Source: CAYFRC01 sp050946115 (lineage in GTDB: Bacteria; Bacillota; Clostridia; Christensenellales; Aristaeellaceae). From it: DNA of 64,000 nt. The stretch spans positions 1 to 64,000 of the forward strand of contig JBMNUF010000003.1 of the NCBI GenBank assembly GCA_050946115.1, given 5' to 3'. The notes below the pieces were generated by a model. That model saw nothing but the letters and a program-made list of their open reading frames with translations. It did no database searches and was not told the origin of the DNA. The position numbers were made by a program, and so were the translations under genes. Shown in pieces: positions 59,649 through 64,000 of this stretch. Each line of letters starts with the position of its first letter. The stretch's first letter is position 1.

Positions 59649-60614
59649 TTATTCGTCTGACGGCTTGAGCGAGAGCCCCAGTGCAAATAGCTTCTGCTCG
59701 ACTTCCTCGAGCGACTTTTTGCCGAGGTTGCGCACCTTCATCATGTCTTCCTGATTGCGCTGCACCAGTTCGAAAACCGTATTGATGCCGGCCCTCTTCA
59801 GGCAGTTGAAGGCGCGGACGGAAAGATCGAGTTCCTCGATGGTCATCTCCAGAACCTTTTCCTTCTTGTCGTCCTCCTGGTCGACATAGGCGACCTGCTG
59901 GGTGGTGACGGTCAAGTCCATAAACAGGCGCATGTTGTTTGTGATGATCTGTGCTGCCTGAGCCAGCGCTTCCTTCGGCTGGATGCTCCCGTTCGTCCAG
60001 ATCTCCAGCGTGAGCTTGTCGTAGTCGGTGATCTGCCCCACGCGGGTGTCCTCGACGGAATAGCTCACCTTGCGGATCGGCGTATAGATGGAGTCCACGG
60101 GGATCATGCCGATCGGCACGCCGCCGGATTTGTTGCGCTCCGCCATGATGGATTTGTTGCGCTCAGACGACACGTAGCCGCGGCCGTTGTCCAGCGTGAT
60201 CTGCATTTGCAGATGCGCGCCCTCGGACAGCGTCGCTATGTGCAGATCCGGATTTATGATTTCCACCTCGTCGTCGAATTTGAGATTCTCCGCGCGAACC
60301 TCGCACTCGCCGGACGCGTCTATGGTGACGATCTTCGGCTGATCCGTAAAGAGCTTTGCGGAGAGGTTTTTGAGATTCAAAATGATCTCCGCAACGTCCT
60401 CTTTCACGCCGGGAACGGTGGAAAACTCATGCTGCACACCCTCGATGCGAACGCCTGTGACAGCGACGCCGGGCAGGGAATTGAGCAGCACCCTGCGCAG
60501 CGAATTGCCCAGCGTCTGTCCAAACCCACGCTCCAACGGCTCGACGACAAACTTGCCATAGCGGTTGCCTTCGCTCTCCACACGGTCGATTTTGGGCTTC
60601 TCGATTTCGATCAT
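59649..60614 (-). CDS. rpoA: RNA polymerase alpha subunit
   Basis: A 321-residue subunit. The N-terminal dimerisation domain has GFGQTLGNSLRRVLLNSLPG; the C-terminal domain (about 250-315) has LDLSVRAFNCLKRAGI and NLGKKSLEEVEQKL, which bind UP elements and activators. Order rpsD-rpoA-rplQ is conserved. Confidence 0.97.
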   Translation of the reverse strand: MIEIEKPKIDRVESEGNRYGKFVVEPLERGFGQTLGNSLRRVLLNSLPGVAVTGVRIEGVQHEFSTVPGVKEDVAEIILNLKNLSAKLFTDQPKIVTIDASGECEVRAENLKFDDEVEIINPDLHIATLSEGAHLQMQITLDNGRGYVSSERNKSIMAERNKSGGVPIGMIPVDSIYTPIRKVSYSVEDTRVGQITDYDKLTLEIWTNGSIQPKEALAQAAQIITNNMRLFMDLTVTTQQVAYVDQEDDKKEKVLEMTIEELDLSVRAFNCLKRAGINTVFELVQRNQEDMMKVRNLGKKSLEEVEQKLFALGLSLKPSDE

Positions 60615-60660
60615 TCAGCTTTCCCTCCTCTTTCGCGCGGTGTTCGGAAGCAGCTCTCCA

Positions 60661-61287
60661 TCAGCGGGAGTAAAGCTCGACAATCAGGTGCTCCTGAATT
60701 GTGAGGTCGATATCCTCGCGCTGCGGCATGGCGACGACCGTGCCCTTGAGGTTCTCGGCGTCCATGGTGAGCCACTTGGGTGTCACGCGACCGGTACCTT
60801 CGCGAAGCGCCTTGAAGTGCGCCGCGTCCGCACTGCGTTCGCGAACGGTGATTACATCGTTCACATCGACAAGGTAGGAAGGGATGGTGATCTTCCTGCC
60901 GTTGACGCGGATGTGACCGTGCCTGACGATCTGGCGCGCCTGCGCGCGGCTCGCGCCCAGACCCAGGCGATACACCACATTGTCCAGCCTGCGCTCGAGC
61001 GATGCCAGCAGGTTTTCGCCGGTGATGCCGCTCATGCGCTCGGCTTTGTCAAAATAGCGGTGGAACTGTTTCTCTAAAACGCCGTATGCCCTGCGCGCCT
61101 TCTGCTTTTCGCGCAGCTGCAAGGCGTATTCGGACTGTTTGCGCTGACGGGCCTGTCCGTGTTCGCCCGGCGGTGTCGCGCGCTTGCCCAAGGAGCATTT
61201 CGGGCCGTAGCAGCGATCGCCCTTCAGGAAGAGCTTCGCGCCCTCCCTGCGGCACAGGCGGCAAACTGAACCGGTATATCTAGCCAT
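60661..61287 (-). CDS. rpsD: Ribosomal protein S4
   Basis: A 208-residue 30S assembly protein. The N-terminal zinc-type motif CRLCRREG with CYGPKCS keeps all four cysteines (C+ paralogue); the S4 RNA-binding domain has SLERRLDNVVYRLG and ARQIVRHGHIRVNG. In Bacillus S4 also represses its own operon; a 46-nt gap separates it from rpoA. Confidence 0.97.
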   Translation of the reverse strand: MARYTGSVCRLCRREGAKLFLKGDRCYGPKCSLGKRATPPGEHGQARQRKQSEYALQLREKQKARRAYGVLEKQFHRYFDKAERMSGITGENLLASLERRLDNVVYRLGLGASRAQARQIVRHGHIRVNGRKITIPSYLVDVNDVITVRERSADAAHFKALREGTGRVTPKWLTMDAENLKGTVVAMPQREDIDLTIQEHLIVELYSR

Positions 61288-61302
61288 ATATCCGTACCTC
61301 CA

Positions 61303-61704
61303 TTACACTCTTCTACGCTTGGGCGGACGGCATCCGTTGTGCGGGATAGGCGTCACGTCCTTGATCATGTTGACCTCCAACCCAGCGGCCTGAAGCGATC
61401 GGATCGCCGCTTCACGCCCCGAGCCGGGTCCCTTCACATACACCTCAACCGACTTGAGGCCGTATTCCATCGCGGCCTTCGCGGCGGTCTCGGCCGCAGT
61501 CTGCGCGGCAAACGGCGTGGACTTCTTGCTGCCGCGGAATCCAAGCCCGCCCGCAGACGCCCAGCTCAGCGCGTTGCCCGCTGTGTCGGTGATCGTCACG
61601 ATCGTGTTGTTGAACGAAGATCGGATATGCGCCGCGCCGCGCTCGACGAGCTTTTTCTCCCTGCGCTTGCGCACGGCTCTCTTCAGTTTTGTGGCTCTCG
61701 CCAT
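61303..61704 (-). CDS. rpsK: Ribosomal protein S11
   Basis: A 133-residue 30S platform protein. HIRSSFNNTIVTITDTAG and PIPHNGCRPPKRRRV at the C-terminus are diagnostic. A 111-nt gap separates it from rpsM, with no separate gene seen. Confidence 0.97.
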   Translation of the reverse strand: MARATKLKRAVRKRREKKLVERGAAHIRSSFNNTIVTITDTAGNALSWASAGGLGFRGSKKSTPFAAQTAAETAAKAAMEYGLKSVEVYVKGPGSGREAAIRSLQAAGLEVNMIKDVTPIPHNGCRPPKRRRV

Positions 61705-61815
61705 GGATACCCCTCCAATTCATCACGCAGGAGCCAATGCCCTCGCGTCTTCTTTTTGCGTCTCCCCTTCGCTCACCCTCCGGCAAAAGCCATCCAGCAG
61801 AGCGCGGGCGCCATG

Positions 61816-62190
61816 TTATTTCGCCTTCTTCTTGCCCGCGACCTGCTTCTTCGGTCCCTTACGGGTGCGGGCGTTCTGCTTCGTGTTCTGTCCGCGCACG
61901 GGAAGCCCCCTGCGATGACGCAGTCCGCGATAGCAGCCGATCTCCATCAGCCGCTTGATGTTCATGGAAACCTCGCGACGGAGGTCGCCCTCGACCTTCA
62001 CGTGATGGTCGATGTAATCACGCAGAAGACCGATGTCCTGCTCCGTCAGGTCCTTCACGCGGGTGTCGGGGTTGACGCCGGTGCCCGCGATGATCTCCTT
62101 GGCGACGTTGGGGCCGATGCCGTAGATGTACGTCAGCCCGATTTCCACGCGCTTCTCCCTCGGAAGGTCAATACCTGCGATACGTGCCAT
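61816..62190 (-). CDS. rpsM: Ribosomal protein S13
   Basis: A 124-residue 30S head protein. MARIAGIDLPREKRVEIGLT at the N-terminus and RGLRHRRGLPVRGQNTKQNA near the end are the family motifs, followed by a lysine-rich tail. Confidence 0.97.
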   Translation of the reverse strand: MARIAGIDLPREKRVEIGLTYIYGIGPNVAKEIIAGTGVNPDTRVKDLTEQDIGLLRDYIDHHVKVEGDLRREVSMNIKRLMEIGCYRGLRHRRGLPVRGQNTKQNARTRKGPKKQVAGKKKAK

Positions 62191-62231
62191 GTGTGGAAAG
62201 CACCTCCAAATTGTTCGTGTCCGTTGTCAAA

Positions 62232-62345
62232 TCAGCCTTGCTTCTGCTTGTGCTTCGGGTTTTCACAGATGACCATTACGCGCCCTTTGCGCTTGATGAT
62301 CTTGCACTTTTCGCAGATCGGCTTCACAGAAGGTCTCACTTTCAT
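62232..62345 (-). CDS. rpmJ: Ribosomal protein L36
   Basis: A 37-residue protein beginning MKVRPSVKPICEKC and ending PKHKQKQG. Three Cys and one His (CEKC, then C and H) form the zinc site. Its place between infA and rpsM is the normal one. Confidence 0.96.
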   Translation of the reverse strand: MKVRPSVKPICEKCKIIKRKGRVMVICENPKHKQKQG

Positions 62346-62369
62346 GTTCCAACAGCCTCCTTGTCCTCA

Positions 62370-62591
62370 TCAGCCCTTGCTGCGCCACGTGATTCTTCCG
62401 CGGTTCAGATCGTAGGGCGACAGTTCAATCGTGACCTTATCCCCCGGATAGATCCGGATGTAGTTCATCCGCATTTTTCCGGAAATGTGCGCCAGGATTT
62501 TATGTCCGTTCGGCAGCTGCACCTCAAACATCGCATTCGGATATGCCTCGGTAACGACGCCGTCTACTTCGATAACATCCGTCTTGGACAA
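62370..62591 (-). CDS. infA: Translation initiation factor IF-1
   Basis: A 73-residue OB-fold protein of the 30S A site. SKTDVIEVDGVV, ISGKMRMNYIRI and PYDLNRGRITWR are family blocks. There is no ATG in frame; a TTG at 62591, 8 nt after AGGAGGG, gives the standard length. Confidence 0.95.
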   Translation of the reverse strand: MSKTDVIEVDGVVTEAYPNAMFEVQLPNGHKILAHISGKMRMNYIRIYPGDKVTIELSPYDLNRGRITWRSKG

Positions 62592-62595
62592 ACTC

Positions 62596-62868
62596 TCATC
62601 CCTCCTCAATCTTGAGAGCCTTGCGGAGCATGTGGTCTTCCACAATCTCCCCGGCCATGATCCTTCTCCTGATGTCCTCAAGCACCGTCTCCGTTGCCTG
62701 AAGATGCCTGCGTCGCTTCTTCTTCGGACGACCCATCGTGCGTAGAAGTCCGTTTGCTATTCGGACGAAATCGCCGTCGATCTCCTCGATCACGACGAAG
62801 CGCCTGCCCTCGTCTCTTCCCGCCTTGGATACCACCACGCGACCTATGTCTGTGGGATATTTGTTCAT
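62596..62868 (-). CDS. KOW-domain RNA-binding protein (L14e-like)
   Basis: A 90-residue protein often found between map and infA in Clostridia. The N-terminal 45 residues form a KOW/L14e-like barrel (GRVVVSKAGRDEGRRFVVIE); a basic stretch RPKKKRRRH and a helical tail follow. Probably ribosome- or RNA-bound; role unknown. Starts within the map stop (ATGA). Confidence 0.85.
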   Translation of the reverse strand: MNKYPTDIGRVVVSKAGRDEGRRFVVIEEIDGDFVRIANGLLRTMGRPKKKRRRHLQATETVLEDIRRRIMAGEIVEDHMLRKALKIEEG

Positions 62869-63638
62869 TTGCCGTCCTCCGAATCCGCTGCGCCGGGGAG
62901 CGTCAGGATCACGGGCTCCCCCGTCGTCACGGCTACGGTGTGCTCGTAATGAGAACACCAGCTGTGGTCTCGGGTGATTGCTGTCCACCCGTCGTCGGCG
63001 ATATATACCGGCCACTTCTTTTCCGTTATCATCGGCTCGATCGCGAGCGTCATGCCGGCGCGCAACCGCACGCCGCGCCCCGCCGGGCCGTAGTTGGGAA
63101 CCGCAGGGTCTTCGTGCATATCGCGCCCGATCCCGTGTCCCGTGTAGGCGCGCACCACGCCGAATCCGTGCTTCTCCGCGTGCTCCTGCACCGCGTGCGA
63201 TATGTCCGAAAGCCTGTTGCCCTCGCGCGCCTGCGCGGCGCCCAGCCAGAAACATTCCTCCGTAACGCGAATCAGCTCTTCGATGCGCTCGGGAACCTTT
63301 CCGATCGCGACGGTGAACGCCGAATCCGCCTGCCAGCCGTTCAAGACCAGCCCGCAGTCTATGGAGAGGATGTGCCCGTCCTCGAGTGGCGCGTCGCTCG
63401 GAAATCCGTGTACGACGACATCGTCGAGAGAGGCGCATATGCTCGCGGGAAACCCGTTGTACCCCTTGAAGGAGGGGATCGCACCGGCATTGCGAATCAT
63501 TCGCTCCGCCATGGCGTCCAGTTCCTTCGTGGTAACGCCGGCGACCGCTTCCTGCCGCAGCGCTTGGAGCACCTCGTAGAGGAGCGCGCCCGCGGCCTGC
63601 ATCTTTGCGATTTGAGATGCGTTCTTAATGGTAATCAT
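62865..63638 (-). CDS. map: Methionine aminopeptidase type I
   Basis: A 257-residue metalloprotease that removes initiator Met. Metal ligands are seen in SIDCGLVLNGWQADSA (two Asp, with the usual second Asp in the DSA motif), GHGIGRDMHEDP (His), and AIEPMI and YEHTVAV (Glu). No N-terminal zinc finger. It overlaps the adk stop (ATGA). Confidence 0.95.
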   Translation of the reverse strand: MITIKNASQIAKMQAAGALLYEVLQALRQEAVAGVTTKELDAMAERMIRNAGAIPSFKGYNGFPASICASLDDVVVHGFPSDAPLEDGHILSIDCGLVLNGWQADSAFTVAIGKVPERIEELIRVTEECFWLGAAQAREGNRLSDISHAVQEHAEKHGFGVVRAYTGHGIGRDMHEDPAVPNYGPAGRGVRLRAGMTLAIEPMITEKKWPVYIADDGWTAITRDHSWCSHYEHTVAVTTGEPVILTLPGAADSEDGK

Positions 63639-64000
63639 TGGTATCGCGCCAGTGCGGCGAGGATATCCTTCCCGACGGCATCGGGCGGCTGTGCGCCGTC
63701 CACCGTTTCGAGAACGCCTTTCCCGCCGTAAAAGTCGATCAGCGGCTCGGTCTGCGCGTGATACACGTTCAGCCTGTTCTGAATCGTCTCAGGCTTGTCG
63801 TCGTCGCGATGGTAGAGTTCGCCCCCGCAATCGGGGCATTGAGCGGCGCCGTTCAGGTTTGTGATGTGGAACGTGCCGGAGCACTTTCTGCACACGCGCC
63901 TGCCCGTCAGCCGATTCAGCAGCGCTTCGTCCGTCACGGCGATGTTCACGACGCAATCGGGCGCGGCGAATTCTTCCAGCGCTTCCGCCTGCAAAAGGTC
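63635..64000 (-). CDS. adk: Adenylate kinase (partial, 3' part)
   Basis: The C-terminal 121 residues; the start lies beyond the window. The LID domain has CRKC and CPDC, the four-cysteine zinc site of Gram-positive adenylate kinases, then DDDKPETIQNRLNVY. It balances AMP, ADP and ATP. It is upstream of map in the usual order. Confidence 0.95.
   Translation of the reverse strand, partial: DLLQAEALEEFAAPDCVVNIAVTDEALLNRLTGRRVCRKCSGTFHITNLNGAAQCPDCGGELYHRDDDKPETIQNRLNVYHAQTEPLIDFYGGKGVLETVDGAQPPDAVGKDILAALARYQ

Noticed and set aside
61705..61815. Possible extra gene between rpsM and rpsK
   Set aside because: No frame with a suitable start and ribosome site; it looks like plain spacer.
1..64000. 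CRISPR arrays, tRNA and rRNA genes, insertion sequences
   Set aside because: I saw no regularly spaced repeats, cloverleaf-like segments, rRNA stretches or transposase genes on either strand.

Overview
The window looks like the chromosome of a GC-rich member of the Bacillota, class Clostridia. This rests on several signs: strong AGGAGG-type ribosome binding sites, frequent GTG/TTG starts, vegetative promoters close to TTGACA-17-TATAAT, a clostridial-type Rnf complex, PpdK, an ABC-F protein of the antibiotic-resistance type, and the Gram-positive gene orders phoH-pgpH-ybeY-era-recO, glmU-pth-mfd and adk-map-(KOW)-infA-rpmJ-rpsM-rpsK-rpsD-rpoA-rplQ. An uncultured gut Clostridia of the Christensenellales sort is my best guess; no rRNA or tRNA is present to settle it. 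No CRISPR array, insertion sequence or prophage was seen.

Layout. 1-2042: an ABC-F ribosome-protection gene behind a long structured leader with a two-codon upstream ORF. 2162-6255: a PhoB/PhoR-type two-component system, a site-2 protease and scpA. 6240-12227: a nuclease-helicase fusion of the DinG/XPD type, two small membrane proteins and a HelD-type RNA polymerase recycling motor. 12234-16227: two flavoproteins and rmuC. 16247-17233 (minus): a beta-propeller lactonase. 17366-19734: a VanW protein and metA. 19852-25203: an Rnf operon in the order G-C-D-E-A-B, closed by a single-domain FAD synthetase. 25524-42450: a long minus-strand block, read from high to low coordinates: glmU-like, pth, mfd, ygiQ, an oxidoreductase, an rRNA/tRNA methylase and a sugar kinase; then from its own promoter phoH, pgpH, a ybeY-cdd fusion, era, recO and a tiny ORF; then a second oxidoreductase.

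42530-44074 is an AT-rich island with its own promoter and terminator, carrying a McrA-like HNH nuclease. 44133-49458 (minus) is an unusual operon of a tandem ThyX, a glutamine amidotransferase and two arabinofuranosidases (GH127, GH51). 49545-54988 (plus) holds argG (behind a putative ArgR operator), argH, folC and a transglutaminase-like gene whose 3' end is duplicated just downstream. 55166-57811 (minus) is ppdK, 58020-59006 a secreted double-VanW protein, and 59113-64000 the 3' half of the ribosomal-protein/rpoA operon, ending inside adk.

How the parts fit: Rnf couples ferredoxin oxidation to NAD reduction and an ion gradient, RibF-like supplies FAD, PpdK links pyruvate and PEP, and the arabinosidases plus a KDG-type kinase point to plant-polysaccharide sugars as carbon sources. 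The most interesting items are the ABC-F leader, the pseudo-dimeric ThyX, the truncated GlmU, the cysteine-less double VanW protein, the YbeY-Cdd fusion and the 152-nt ygiQ overlap.
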